A stretch of DNA of 64,000 bases from Elymus sibiricus (lineage: Eukaryota > Streptophyta > Magnoliopsida > Poales > Poaceae), in the NCBI GenBank assembly GCA_039707655.1, contig CM077676.1:240454866-240518865 (forward strand), written 5' to 3'. Under the pieces are notes generated by a model. The model was not told where the DNA came from. It did no database searches and saw only the letters and a program-made list of their open reading frames with translations. Each line of letters starts with the position of its first letter. The stretch's first letter is position 1. Below are positions 34,791-46,454 of the stretch, piece after piece. A program made the translations under genes and the position numbers.

Positions 34791-35542
34791 TGTCGTGGTT
34801 TTGTCACGGCAGATGTCCTAGTGTGAGGACTTAGTCGTGAGGCCAACGCAATTAAGTGGTAGCTTGAACGGGGTTAAGCGGGACGAGAGACGCGAGATTT
34901 TACCCAGGTTCGGCCCCTCACGGTGGAGGTAAAAGCCTACATCCTGCTTGATTGATATTGATGATCATAGTCACGATTACAAGGGTGCTATTTCCCTGAC
35001 TCTGTCTCGAGAGCTATCAAAACATCTGTCTTGAGACCTGCTAAAACATCTGTCTCCAGACTTATCTGTCTATCTTGACCTCTAAAAACTCGTCCCCCTT
35101 GGGGTGCCCCGCCCCTCCTTATATAAGTTGAAGGGGCGGGTTACATGTAGAGTCCTAGTAGGATTAGGACTTAACCTATTCTGACTTCCCATCACGGGAT
35201 TCTCACCGTGGGCTTCTTAACACCTGGGCTTCTTATCTCCAGGCGGCTCATTTTCATGGCTAAGTACTTGCCGGGTTACAATCTGCCAGCTTACAACTGT
35301 CTGCCGGGTTAGAAACTGTCTGCCGGCTTACAACTATCTGCCGGGTTAGAAACTGTCTGCCGGCTTACAACTGTCTGCCGGGTTAGAATCTGCCGGGTTA
35401 AATCCAGAAATGACTTAACGTCAGGGCGACTTAAGCCCAGAGATGACTTAACGTCATGGTGACTTAAGCCCAGAGATGACTTAATCTTCAGGGCGGCTTA
35501 TCCCTATGAGCCGGGTCTTGGTCGTGGGGAATATCCCCAACA
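34791..35542 (+). repeat. 5' LTR of the nested 6-kb element
   Basis: A 752-bp LTR with TTATATAA at 35119-35126. Downstream, at 35281-35400, it has a tandem array alternating CTGCCGGGTTAGAAACTGT and CTGCCGGCTTACAACTGT. The array is one repeat step longer than in the 3' LTR. Confidence 0.92.
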
Positions 35543-36560
35543 TTAGCCCCCAGTTTAGCTTTGAATTTATTCATGCTAAACTCTTGAAATAAGAGTATGT
35601 AAAGGGACCGGCTCACTCAAAAAGACCAGTTTTAGTTCATTGACCAACTCCTGAAAAGTTTGAATCTCTGTCATATCAATATGCTGACACTGGTTCCTTG
35701 CAGAAAAGATAACCCTTATGATATCTTGAACTATCTTCAAAAATGCCTTGGCTTGATAAAAAGAATATTGCGTCTGATGTTGTACCGACTTTTAATGCTT
35801 CAGACTTGTCTGAATAGCTTAGAGCAAATAATCTTTGCAAATTTCTCCATCAAAAAATATGAGACCTGGTTTGCTCAACACTGAAAATTTTGAAGGTGTT
35901 CTACTTATATCCATATTACCTGTAGCCCCCAAGTCTTAAGAGGGGAATGTAGTGATAGCTTAAGACTTGCTCCAATATGAATGTTGCAAGCTTGGAGAAA
36001 TCCGGGTTGTTCATCTAAGTCACCAGTCATAAGTTGAATGTTCCACATATGTAGCCCCCAAGTACAGGGTTGTCTTTGCCTGCAGCAACCTGGGACTTGT
36101 AATTGCCTTATGCTCCTAAAACTTCAACCAGTGTAGCCCCCAAGGGCCGGGTCATTATGCAATAATGAGCAGGGACTTTTGCAGATCTGATTATATAGAC
36201 TTGAGGAATTTTGTGTATCCCCCAAGGGCCGGGTCATCAGTATGTGATGGGCCGGGTCTTCCAATTTGGACCTTATGACTTTGGCAAAGAACTGAATACT
36301 GTAGCCCTCAAGGGCCGGCTCAGTAAGATATACTGAGATGGGACTTAGAAACTGACGGGAGGCTGGCTCATCTACCTGAAATAACCGAGTCTGTGGACAA
36401 TGTGATGATTTGAATAGCAGCTTGCATTAGCCCCCAAGTGTCGTGGTGCATGCTTGCAGCGACACGGGACTTGAATACTTGATGTAATCTTGATTTGAAT
36501 AATGTAGCCCCCAAGTGCCGGGTCGTATGCCTGCAGCGACTCGGGACTATTCCTTCCATT
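35543..36560 (+). repeat. Dispersed GTAGCCCCCAAG repeat segment
   Basis: At least eight copies of (G)TAGCCCCCAAG or close variants, spaced about 75-130 bp over most of the region. They start near 35543, 35922, 36050, 36132, 36215, 36302, 36429 and 36505. Several are followed by GGCCGGGTC and, further on, by CGGGACTTG. There is no open frame of note. It forms the first part of the interior of the 6-kb element. Confidence 0.7.
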
Positions 36561-37850
36561 GTAGGATAAAATCATATTCACTGTCTGGATGATGTTACTG
36601 AATGCTTTGCATATCAATATTGAACCATGCTCCTTGCTGTAAGCTGGTATTTTTGGATGAAGAAATAATAGACATTTTTTTTTCTGAAGCGGCTTTTGAA
36701 AACCTCAATCATCCAATACTGGTGATGATAACCATAATGAAAATCCAACCATGTTGGCTATTAAAGATTTGAATAATATAACTCGGTTTGAAAACCGGCT
36801 CCTGCAATATAAACCAGGATATCCATGCATATATGAAGCATGGTATGATGACGCAATGATGATGCAATGTATGATGCAATGCATGATGATGTATGATAAC
36901 ATAGTATAAAAATGCCGGCTTTCGAGGCACGATATAAGACCGGCTTGCAAGGCTCGAGTCTTGGTTTCGCTTCCTGTGGAAGCAGGCTTTTTGGCCTCTT
37001 TTGGTTTATCCTATCTCTCTGAAAGCCGGCTCTCACGCAACCAATCGAGCGTTTTAACTCCGATGAATTCAGGGTCACCTTTGTGATTGACTCATCAGGC
37101 GTACGCCAGGTCGCTTTTTAGGGAGTAGCATCTTGCTAACAGGCAGGTTTAACCAAGTAGAGTTTGGCTTGTTGGTTTACCCTCGCTTTCTGAAAGCCGG
37201 CTCTCACACAACCAATCGAGCATTTTAACTCCGATGAATGCAGGGTCACCTTTGTGATTGACTCATCAGACATACGCCGGGTCATTTTTTAGGGAGTAGC
37301 ATCTTGCTAACAGGCAGGTTTAACCAACTTACGGCATCTCGCCAGGTTAAAGGGTTTTATAAGCTAAACTCGATGAGTTGGAAGCCCCCAAGTAACCACA
37401 TGATCATGGAAAAAATGCTCAGCGTAGCCGGTTTGATTCCTTTGACCCTTATTGAGCAGGCCGGGTCATCCTTGAGACCAGGTCCTGTAAGTCGGCGCGG
37501 ATGGGCGATTCGATCGCGGGCGCAGACGGATGAATCGGCCGCGGCGTGAGCAGATGAGTCGGCCGTGTGTTGATGTAGATCGAAACCGCATGGGCGGCGG
37601 TTTGCACACACGTTTATTGAGCAGTACTGCACGGTCGGATGCTGGCGCATGATAGTGTTGGCGCGAGCTCTGCATCCGTGGTACGACGATCGCCCTTGCA
37701 GTGAATAATTGTCCTGCATAAAAAAATATCGCTAGCCAGAGTAATTGTTCTAAAAAAAATGTATCAATAAAAATCGACTGGATAGATTTCACCTGATTCG
37801 TCTAGATGACAGATGATCCGCGGTCACCTCTAGTAATTTCAACGGCGAGT
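36561..37850 (+). repeat. Internal segment with a 172-bp tandem duplication
   Basis: Two head-to-tail copies start at about 37001 and 37173 (both contain GAAAGCCGGCTCTCAC, AACTCCGATGAAT and TAGGGAGTAGCATCTTGC) and end near 37158 and 37330. Apart from this I see only low-complexity ATG/ATGATG-rich sequence (36820-36910) and no gene. Confidence 0.75.
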
Positions 37851-39700
37851 TAGTCACTCTCTCCGGCGGAGGCAGGGCGGCAGCTGACAACACCGCGGCG
37901 GAGGTGACAAACCGTAGCGTCGAACACGGCTTGAGGCGAGACCACGGATATTGAAGCAGAGGCGGCTCGCAGTGGAAGCAAGGCGGCTTTAGAACGAGGC
38001 CGAGCGAAGGTGACTCAGCGCGAGGTTGCAGCGGCAACGGCGATGTCCGGTGGACACGGCGGCTTAAAGCACGACTGCAGAGGAGCCGGAGCTAGGCGGC
38101 TCGGAGCGGACCCTCCGGGTCGTAATGACCAATCCACGTCCGCTTTTTTTTTTGCATCTGAAATCTCTCTTTTATTCTTGTCTTTTCTTCAACTGGCCTC
38201 CTCCTGTCCTTTCCTTCAGCCGGCAGGGGAGCATGCGGGAACAACCAGCGCGGGGCGGGGCAGAGCCGGCGATTTGGGCGGCTCGAGGAGGCCCCGGGGA
38301 AGCAGAGCGAGGCGGCTCGGGGAGGCCCCTGGTGAGGCGAGTCACGGTGGCGGCGGCTCGACGCGGCTGTTGGTGAGGGAGGCCGGCTTATAGGCGCGAT
38401 GGCGAAGACGGCAGGGCCGCTCGACGCGCGACGGCGGAGACGGCAGGAGCGGCTCGAGGCAAGGCGGTAGAGGCGGCAGGCGACAGCGACTCGCGGCGGC
38501 AACTTGCGCGGGCGGTGAGGCGAGCCATGGCGGCGGAGGCAGTGAGGCGGGGCGACTCGAGGCGAGGCCGGCTCGAGGTGAGGCCGCGGTTGGCGAGGTG
38601 AGCCTCGGCGGCGGGTAACCGAGGCCGCGGGAGCGGAGACGGCCGCGCGGCTTGAAGACGAGGCGGCTCGCGACGCGGGGCTGGTCGACGAGGCGGTGAG
38701 GCTGCGGTTCGATGTGACGGCTCGCGGTGGCGGCGGAAGCGGCGCATGGTGAGACTGGCTTTCGGAGGCGGCCGTAGCAGAGGCGGGCGGCTTGACGGCA
38801 GCCGGCTGAGGCGGCGAGTGAGGCCACGGCGGCAGGTTGTGGCGGAGGCGAAGCCGCCCGTCCGGGGAGGCTTGCTGCGGCCACAGCGGGGCCGGCACGA
38901 AGCCAGGGTGGCTCGGAGGCGGCGGCTCGAGGCAGAGTCCGCGGCGGCGGCTGGACCGGCACTACAGGCGGCGGCTCAGGGTGGCGGCGGAAGCGGCGCG
39001 AGGTGACCCGGCGAGGCGAAGGCGGGGCGAGGCGAGACCAGCCTGGCGGGGCGAGGCCATGGCGAGGCGAGCCACGGCTATCCAAGGCGGCTGAGGCCCC
39101 CGGCGACTCGGCGGGGGCAGGTCACAGGCAACGGCGACTTGGCGGTGGCCGGCTCGGAGGTCATGGGGCGGCGTGAGGGGGAGACCGCGGCGGCGGCTCG
39201 GCCACGGCGGAGGCGGAGCGCGGACCAAGGCGGCTCGGAGGCGATTTGAGGCGGGGGCGGCCCGAAGCGGCTGGGGCGGTTCGGAGCGAGGCCGCGCGAA
39301 GCAGAGGCAGAACCGCTCGGGTCAGAGGCGGCGGCTTAACAGCTGAGGCGGCCGGCGGCTCTCCCTTGCTACAATTAAAGCGGGCGGCTTGCAAGGCCGG
39401 CTCATGGGCAGAGGCTGTTTTAGGCACGACCGCGGCCAGCGACTTGCGGTGGTAATAGTCTGATACAGAGGGCGAGCCCGGCAACGGCGGCTCTGCACGT
39501 CCTGAGGTAGAGGCGGCTTAACGCGCTGGCGGAGGCAGACCGAGGTGAAGGCTCATGGCGGCTCAACGGAGTGCGGCCGTTGACCGCCGCAGTGGCGGAG
39601 GCGGCTAGGAACGGCGACTCGGCATGCAGCAGCAGAGGCTTTATTGGTGAGGGGAGGCCGCGGCCGAATCCAACTCTGCGCCCACGACCAAATCCGTTGG
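37851..39700 (+). repeat. G-rich degenerate CGGCGGCTCGAGGCG block
   Basis: About 1.85 kb built from irregular GCGGCTCG, GAGGCGG and CGGCGGCTC units, with G far exceeding C on the + strand. Long open frames on the minus strand (38092-38898, 38342-39085) encode Arg/Pro/Ala/Ser-rich peptides with no domain, typical of GC-rich repeats. Could be an expanded or captured GC-rich sequence; no function is evident. Confidence 0.75.
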
Positions 39701-40125
39701 ATTCGTGGTTGGTTTGACCATCTCTATTTTTTTTGACTGCTCCTGCACTTAGACGCTCCGAACAGGGCCAGCAAGCTCCGGCACTTTAGACGCGCCGAAC
39801 AGGGTTATCGAGCACAGGTCTCGACGCTGCAACGTCCAGGTCTCCGCCCGAGTGTCTGTTGCTGCAGTTTTCTGTTGGTCTCAGTTGTAGCAGACATCGA
39901 TCCGTCTTTGGGCAGATCCCCTCAGACATGTGTGGCGGCGCACACAACGAAACCCTAACTTCCCTTGAACTCAATCTTGTGTCTTCTGCTTTACTGCTTG
40001 TTGATGATGTGAATCCTTCCGTGCTGGCTTTTCTTGAATCAGTTAATCACGAGTCTCTCGATCCCTGTGGAGCTCCCTCCAAGAACAGAACACCACCGTG
40101 CTCTGGCCCCACGGTGGGCGCCAAC
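39701..40125 (+). other. 3' interior of the nested 6-kb element
   Basis: Ordinary-composition sequence leading to the 3' LTR. The last bases (CCCCACGGTGGGCGCCAAC) hold the place of the polypurine tract but are only partly purine-rich. An open frame at about 39859-40161 crosses into the LTR and has no recognisable domain. Confidence 0.5.
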
Positions 40126-40840
40126 TGTCGTGGTTTTGTCACGGCAGATGTCCTAGTGTGAGGACTTAGTCGTGAGGCCAACGCAATTAAGTGGTAGCTT
40201 GAACGGGGTTAAGCGGGACGAGAGACGCGAGATTTTACCCAGGTTCGGCCCCTCACGGTGGAGGTAGAAGCCTACATCCTGCTTGATTGATATTGATGAT
40301 CATAGTCACGATTACAAGGGTGATGTTTCCCTGACTCTGTCTCGAGAGCTATCAAAACATCTGTCTTGAGACCTGCTAAAACATCTGTCTCCAGACTTAA
40401 CTATCTATCTTGACCTCTAAAAACTCGTCCCCCTTGGGGTTCCCCGCCCCTCCTTATATAAGTTGAAGGGGCGGGTTACATGTAGAGTCCTAGTAGGATT
40501 AGGACTTAACCTATTCTGACTTCCCATCACGGGCTTCTCACCGTGGGCTTCTTAACACCTGGGCTTCTTATCTCCAGGCGGCTCATTTTCATGGCTAAGT
40601 ACTTGCCGGGTTACAATCTGCCGGCTTACAACTGTCTGCCGGGTTAGAAACTGTCTGCCGGCTTACAACTGTCTGCCGGGTTAGAATCTGCCGGGTTAAA
40701 TCCGGAAATGACTTAATGTCAGGGCGACTTAAGCCCAGAGATGACTTAACGTCATGGTGACTTAAGCCCAGAGATGACTTAATCTTCAGGGCGGCTTATC
40801 CCTATGAGCCGGGTCTTGGTCGTGGGGAATATCCCCAACA
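40126..40840 (+). repeat. 3' LTR of the nested 6-kb element
   Basis: A 715-bp copy of the 34791-35542 LTR, with TTATATAA at 40454-40461 and a shorter CTGCCGG array (about 40602-40699). It ends CCCCAACA directly before the TATTC duplication. Confidence 0.93.
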
Positions 40841-40845
40841 TATTC

Positions 40846-41403
40846 TCTTCGGCATATCATCCACAAACCGACAGCTAAACGGAGGTCACCAACCAGACGC
40901 TATCCACACTCCTCCGCGTGTTGATCAAGAGGAACATCAAGGAGTGGGAGGAATGTTTGCCCATCGCTGAGTACGCCTACAATCGAGCACGACATTCTAC
41001 CACTAGCAAGTCCCCCTTCGAGGTCATCTATGGCTTCAACCCGTTGTCTCCATTGGACATTCTACTGCTACCTCTACAAGAGCGCATCAACATGGATGCG
41101 AGTGCACAAGCAACATACCTGAAGAAGGTGCATGAAGATACAAGGCACACGATCGAGCGCCAAGTACAACGCCTCGCGACCAAGCTCAACTTCAACAAAC
41201 ACCCCATGGTGTTCAACCCCGGAGATCTTGTGTGGCTACACCTACGCAAAGACCGCTTCCCAAACGAGTGCAAATCCAAACTCCTACCTCGAGCCGACGG
41301 ACCTTTCAAGGTGCTAGCACGCTATAACAACAATGCCTATAAGATCGACATTCCGCGTGAAAAGTATAACGTGAGCGACATCTTCAATGTCAAAGACCTA
41401 TCT
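40846..41403 (+). pseudogene. Gypsy integrase C-terminal part (continuation)
   Basis: Resumes the integrase cut at 34785: YHPQTD, a TAA stop at 40874-40876, then TEVTNQTLSTLLRVLIKRNI, WEECLPIAEYAYNRARHSTT, PFEVIYGFNPLSPLDIL, FNPGDLVWLHLRKDRFPNE and GPFKVLARYNNNAYKIDI. It ends at NVKDLS, where the second nested element is inserted. The final part (SPFHGD...) continues at 46455. Confidence 0.92.
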
Positions 41404-42386
41404 TGATGAGGACATGACTACCTTGGATATGACCAAAAATATTGCATACATGCATATTTATGAGGTGATTTCTAATACAAACTTTGCAATAATTTGTTTA
41501 TGTTATCGAGGACAAAAATACTTCATCGACTTTTATGTCATGTCTAATTGCAGGTGTACCGGACACTTGTACAATCCACATGTGAAGATAACAGAAAAGG
41601 AGATGTTTAGGTGCTGTTCAAGAAGTTCTCTCACGTCACTTTTGTCCCAAGAGAAGTTAGAGACCAAGTCTCTCACGTTCTGGACTCAGATTCGGACAAC
41701 ACAGACATACCTGACTTCAAACGCTTCCAACTTTTACATCCGAACTCCAAATTGGGTGATTATTTTTTTGTTGGAAAGCTTATCTCGTGCACTTTCCAAC
41801 CCAATTGTATTCACCTTCAAATTCATCTGGAGCGTGGAGATATCGTCGAAACAGTCCAACGCTGTAGCAGAATCTGAGTCAAATTACAAGTCAAAAGGTG
41901 TTACATCACCTCCACTTGGGCCCATGGGCCTTGTACGATCTAGGGTTAGTTTTAGGCTGCCTTGGGACGTCCTCCCACCTCCTTGGCCACCACCCCTTGC
42001 TCCTATATAAGTAGATCAATCTAGTAGCTTTTTGCTTGGGATTTGTTTAGTTAAAAGTTAGCCATTGCAACTTCGTGTACTTCGTTTGTGTCCAAGGACC
42101 AGGCCAGGACCGCTTACGGATCCCCAAATTTATCAATACTTCATCTATATTCGCAATATTCAGATTGCTTTTATCATATTCTTGCTTGTTCTTCGATTGC
42201 GTGTAGGAATAGACCTTCGTGGTCAGGCTGATCGTGCTTCTGGCATCATCAGTAACCTCTAGGAGATTGGTTTAGCGATTGCTAAGGCGTAACCTCATGC
42301 ACGTTTGTTGTCGGATCATTAAAGTCGACTCCACCAAATCGATAGTTATCATCTCATCGAAAGATTGGGACCCACGCCTCTATCAA
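41404..42386 (+). repeat. 5' LTR of the gag-type element
   Basis: A 983-bp LTR with a TATATAA box at 42004-42010 (CTCCTATATAAGTAG). The 3' LTR matches it closely, including the box at 46073-46079, with scattered substitutions. Confidence 0.93.
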
Positions 42387-42786
42387 GTGGTATCAGTTTT
42401 CAGGTGGCTCGGTGAGAATTTCCAGTTATCCATAGATTAGATATTTTTTTACCTATTATCCAAGAAAAAGCCACAAAAAAAAGTTAGATCTGTTCATCCT
42501 TTGTCCAAGCCAGTTTGAGCCTTTGCAATTTTCTTTTCATTGCTTGCATAGTTGAATTATCGATTGCATCGTCGTGTCGAGTTGCTGGTCTTAGTGTCTA
42601 GTTCCTTTAGAGTTTTGAGTTCTGTTCACATTAGTCATGCCGCCGCTGCATCGTCATCCCTTCCGCTGTCGACCACCGCCATCCATCAGTTTCCACCACA
42701 TGCTCCCCATTGTTCATTGTCATAATAATACTTGAGGTCGTTCGTATCTTCACTTGATCCAATCTGCATCTTATCTAGTTTGTTTT

Positions 42787-42882
42787 GGAAAGAGAGAAAA
42801 AAAGAAGAAAAAAGTGAGAGAAAAAAAAGAGAGAAGAAAAAAAGTGAAAAAAGTGAGAGAAAAAAAGAGAAGAGAAAAAAGG
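42787..42882 (+). repeat. Polypurine tract in the leader
   Basis: About 96 bases of almost pure A/G (GAGAGAAAAAAAGAAG-like), broken only by single T bases in AGTGA units. It lies about 400 bp after the PBS and before the gag ORF. Could adopt triplex structure; no function is shown. Confidence 0.85.
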
Positions 42883-43774
42883 ACAAATTTTGGATCTATC
42901 TAGACTCAATCTCGTACCTGAATTCGGATTGGAATCTGTTTTGCGCAGTGTTCAGTAAAACAGTCTTGTCTTCCTCATCCGAAGTCCGTTTTGGCTCCAC
43001 AAGTACTCAAATTCAAGATATCAACGAGCCGCATCTGAATGGTTTAAGAAGATAGTTCATTATTTTCACTTCCAAATCAGCTTCTAAATAGGAGTTTTTG
43101 CCCTCCGAAGTTTGCGAACACAATTTCTCACTATTTTTCAGGTCAGTTCCTGAATTTTTTGACTCCTCATATGAACTCGGAATTGAGTGATTCTTGTTGC
43201 ATTGGAAAGCTTGAGTCAATAGCCTTCTTGAGAAAAAATATCAAAAATTTGGCATAATATTTTTGAGAGGAAAGTTGCAGAGAGACTTTTGGTATATCCT
43301 GCTTGGTGGTTATTTATCACCATTATCTTTACTGCCATTGTAATCTTCACTTATATCTTGCTGTCCAGAGCTACTTCATATCATCCGTTGCTGCTACTTG
43401 TGCTTCGCTGTGACTCCATTAGTGTTCTAAGCTCGTGTCTCTAGTAGGGTCTAGCCTAGGACCAGCACAGTATCGTCGTTGAGCGTTTATTCAACATTGC
43501 TTCTCTGAATTGATTATTGCTAATCTTTTGCTACCATATATATAAAGCCAACCCAGCTCCACATATTTCTACACCGTGTATACATACATTCACCTGGCAA
43601 TCGCTCTACTCAATGTTCGGAGTTATTTGACACCGCTGGTTGCCTGTCACCACCTGCTGCATGGTAAGAGCTTGTAAGACATTGATATTTGCTTTACTGT
43701 GAGCGCTTTACCACCACATCCTAGTAGTTCATAGGAACATTATTCTTGAATTTTGTTTCTTGTTTCTACTAATC

Positions 43775-45183
43775 ATGACAGGTTACGGAGTTAGAAGTTC
43801 TTGGAAGACGGACACATCTTCACCACCACGAGAGGTGCGACCACACACACAAGCATATGGTCAGGTTATCTCTCTACCACCATTAGAGGGTAGATTTAAT
43901 CCTGCTATTTATCTTGCTTGGGAGCTTGAGGTAAAACAAATTTTTACTAGCCATGATTTTTCTGAACTTGAGAAAGTACGAGCTTCCACTCGAGAATTTA
44001 CTGCTTCAGTTTGGTGGAGTGTGTATCGTAAGAAAAACATTGATAATCAACCCATAAGTTGGAAAGATTTGAAAGCTGTAATGAGACATCAATTTGTTCC
44101 TCCTTACTATCGTCGTGAATTGCTTCGCAGATTGGAACAATTAAAACAAGGCAATAACACTGTTAATGCTTATTAGCAAGAGTTCAAATCTTATATGCAC
44201 CGCTGTGACATAGAAGAATCTGAGGATGATACAAAGAATAGATTTTTTGATGGTTTGAACCATGACATTTGCGCAAGATTTCAGTATATTCCTCATTGCA
44301 TTACTGGTATGTATGTTCACGCTTGTACCTTTGAGAGATAGATACAGAAGGACGCAATGGGCGACTACGACAACTACTATTCTGGTTCATGCTCACCACC
44401 ACCGGTTGTTTCCTCCACCGTTGCACCTACTAGAGTGGCCACACCTCGGATTTTGAGCGCGGCATCACCTCAAGTCTATGGTACATTGCCATCATCCGTA
44501 CCTACATCATTCGAGTCATTGCGATAAGGTAATAATAAAGGTATTGATGACACAACTTCACATGAGAGTGATAAATGCTTAGTCGACTTAAATACATCAT
44601 GTGTTGAGTTACCTGTTGATTTGAGCAAACCACCTATTTTAGAGAATGGTGTTACTGTTATGAATGTGCCATGTGATCAAACAGCTAAAATACCAACAAT
44701 TTTGAGTGCACCCATTGAATTAATTTTTGATGAGAAAGGACCATGTGACTCGATGACTAAATCTGATTTAGATCAAGTACAATTGATTAGCCATGAGGAC
44801 GTGTTATCTACAAGTTTGCATCCTAATTATTTGTATATGTGGATTTGAATTCACCCATGCCTTTGTCACATGTGAAAATAAAAATAATTGAAATCACATG
44901 TTTGAAATCATTGCAAAGTGTTTACACCTCTAAGTTTACTTTTAATTTGATTGGAGAGTATGGCGTAGACAATGAATATTTTGTGCATAAGATTTGCATC
45001 ACGAGTGATGATCATGCTAGCTTGAAAGAAATGAAAATAATTGTGCCAATGTTTAGTCATTTTGATATGACCTCTAATCTTGGTGATGATTTTATGTCGA
45101 ATGATTTGTTGCATGCGTGCTTATTTAAGCATGTAGTAGCATGTAATTCTGAAACAATTAAAGTTTATACACCGATGTTGGGA
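43775..45183 (+). pseudogene. gag-like ORF plus an unknown C-terminal segment
   Basis: Starts at ATG 43775 (MTGYGVRSSWKTDTSSPPRE). Gag-type motifs: ISLPPLEGRFNPAIYLAWEL, FTASVWWSVYRKKN, KAVMRHQFVPPYYRREL, LEQLKQGNNTVNAY. Stops at 44174-44176, near 44339 and near 44525 break it, but the same frame stays recognisable to about 44830. After a frameshift near 44835 it continues to 45183 with FNLIGEYGVDNEYFVHKIC and MTSNLGDDFMSNDLLHACLF, a segment I do not recognise beyond its place in the element. No RT, RNase H or integrase follows. Confidence 0.78.
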
Positions 45184-45473
45184 TGATTTAATGATGACCA
45201 TTGTCAATCTTTAGAAATGAATAAGTGCTTCACTTATATGTGCAAACTGAGTTGCAATATTTCCATGGCTTTTACTTCTTGTGGTAATATTTTGGCTTTA
45301 TATTTCACGACATATGTAAGTTACTCATGTATAAATGTGTCACATGTGCAAAAATTGAGGGAAGTAAAAATGGATGACATATACATATACAACATGTACA
45401 CCTTGTCTCCTTTGTTAGCCACACTTCAGATTAAGCAACGCCAAGGACGGCTTTGTTTTCAAGAAGGGGAGGA

Positions 45474-46454
45474 TGATGAGGACATGGCTACCTTGGATAT
45501 GACCAAAAATATTGCATACATGCATATTTATGAGGTGATTTCTAATACAAACTTTGGAATAATTTATTTACGTTATCGAGGACAAAAATACTTCATCGAC
45601 TTTTATGTCATGTCTAATTGCAGGTGTACCAGACACTTGTACAATCCACATGTGAAGATAACGGAAAAGGAGATGTTTAGGTGCTGTTCAAGAAGTTCTC
45701 TCATGTCACTTTTGTCCCAAGAGAAGTTAGAGACCAAGTCTCTCACGTTCTGGACTCAGATTCGGACTGCACAGACATACCTGACTTCAAATGCTTCCAA
45801 TTTTACATCCGAACTCCAAATTGGGTGATTATTTTTTTGTTGGAAAGAATATCTCTTGAACTTTCCAAAACAATTGGATTCACCTTCAAATTAATCCGGA
45901 GCGTGGAGATATCTTCGAACCAGTCCAACGCTGCAGCAGAATCTCAGTCAAATTACAAGTCAAAAGGTGTTACATCACCTCCCCTTGGGCCCATGGGCCT
46001 TGTACGACCTAGGATTAGTTTTAGGCTGCCTTGGGACGTCCTCCCACCTCCTTGGCCACCACCCCATGCTCCTATATAAGTAAATCAATCTAGTAGCTTT
46101 TTGCTTGGGATTTGTTTAGTTAAAAGTTAGCCATTGCAACTTCGTGTACTTCGTTTGTGTCCAACGACCAGGCCAAGACTGCTTACGGATCCCCAACTTT
46201 ATCAATACTTCATCTATATTCGCAATATTCAGATTGCTTTTATCATATTCTTACTTGTTCTTCGATTGCGTGCAGGAATAGACCTTCGTGGTCAGGCTGA
46301 TCGTGCTTCTGGCATCGTCAGTAACCTCCAGGAGATTGGTTTAGCGATTGCTAAGGCCTAACGTCATGCAAGTTTATAGTCGGATCGTCAAAGTCGACTC
46401 CACCAAATCGATAGTTACCATCTCATCGAAAGATCGGGACCCTCGCCTCTATCA
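45474..46454 (+). repeat. 3' LTR of the gag-type element
   Basis: A 981-bp copy of the 41404-42386 LTR, directly after the polypurine tract. It ends CTCTATCA before the TATCT duplication. Confidence 0.93.

Larger units (their letters stand above)
34791..40840 (+). mobile_element. 6.05-kb non-coding LTR retrotransposon nested in gypsy integrase
   Basis: LTRs at 34791-35542 and 40126-40840 (TGTCGTGGTTTTGTCACGGC to GGGAATATCCCCAACA). Perfect 5-bp duplication TATTC at 34786-34790 and 40841-40845. The LTRs differ by few substitutions plus one 20/40-bp repeat step, so this looks like one of the youngest insertions. No gag or pol is recognisable in the 4.58-kb interior, and no TGG-type PBS follows the 5' LTR (the sequence starts TTAGCCCCCAG). 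Non-autonomous; family unknown to me. Confidence 0.9.
41404..46454 (+). mobile_element. 5.05-kb gag-type LTR retrotransposon nested in gypsy pol
   Basis: LTRs at 41404-42386 and 45474-46454 (TGATGAGGACATGnCTACC to CGCCTCTATCA). PBS TGGTATCAG at 42389-42397, polypurine tract AAGAAGGGGAGGA at 45461-45473, perfect target duplication TATCT at 41399-41403 and 46455-46459. It encodes a gag-like protein and an extra unknown segment but no RT or integrase, so it is non-autonomous. Confidence 0.92.

Noticed and set aside
38092..39085. Minus-strand open frames of about 250-270 codons in the G-rich block
   Set aside because: Arg/Pro/Ala/Ser repeats in more than one frame, no start context or domain, inside a mobile element.
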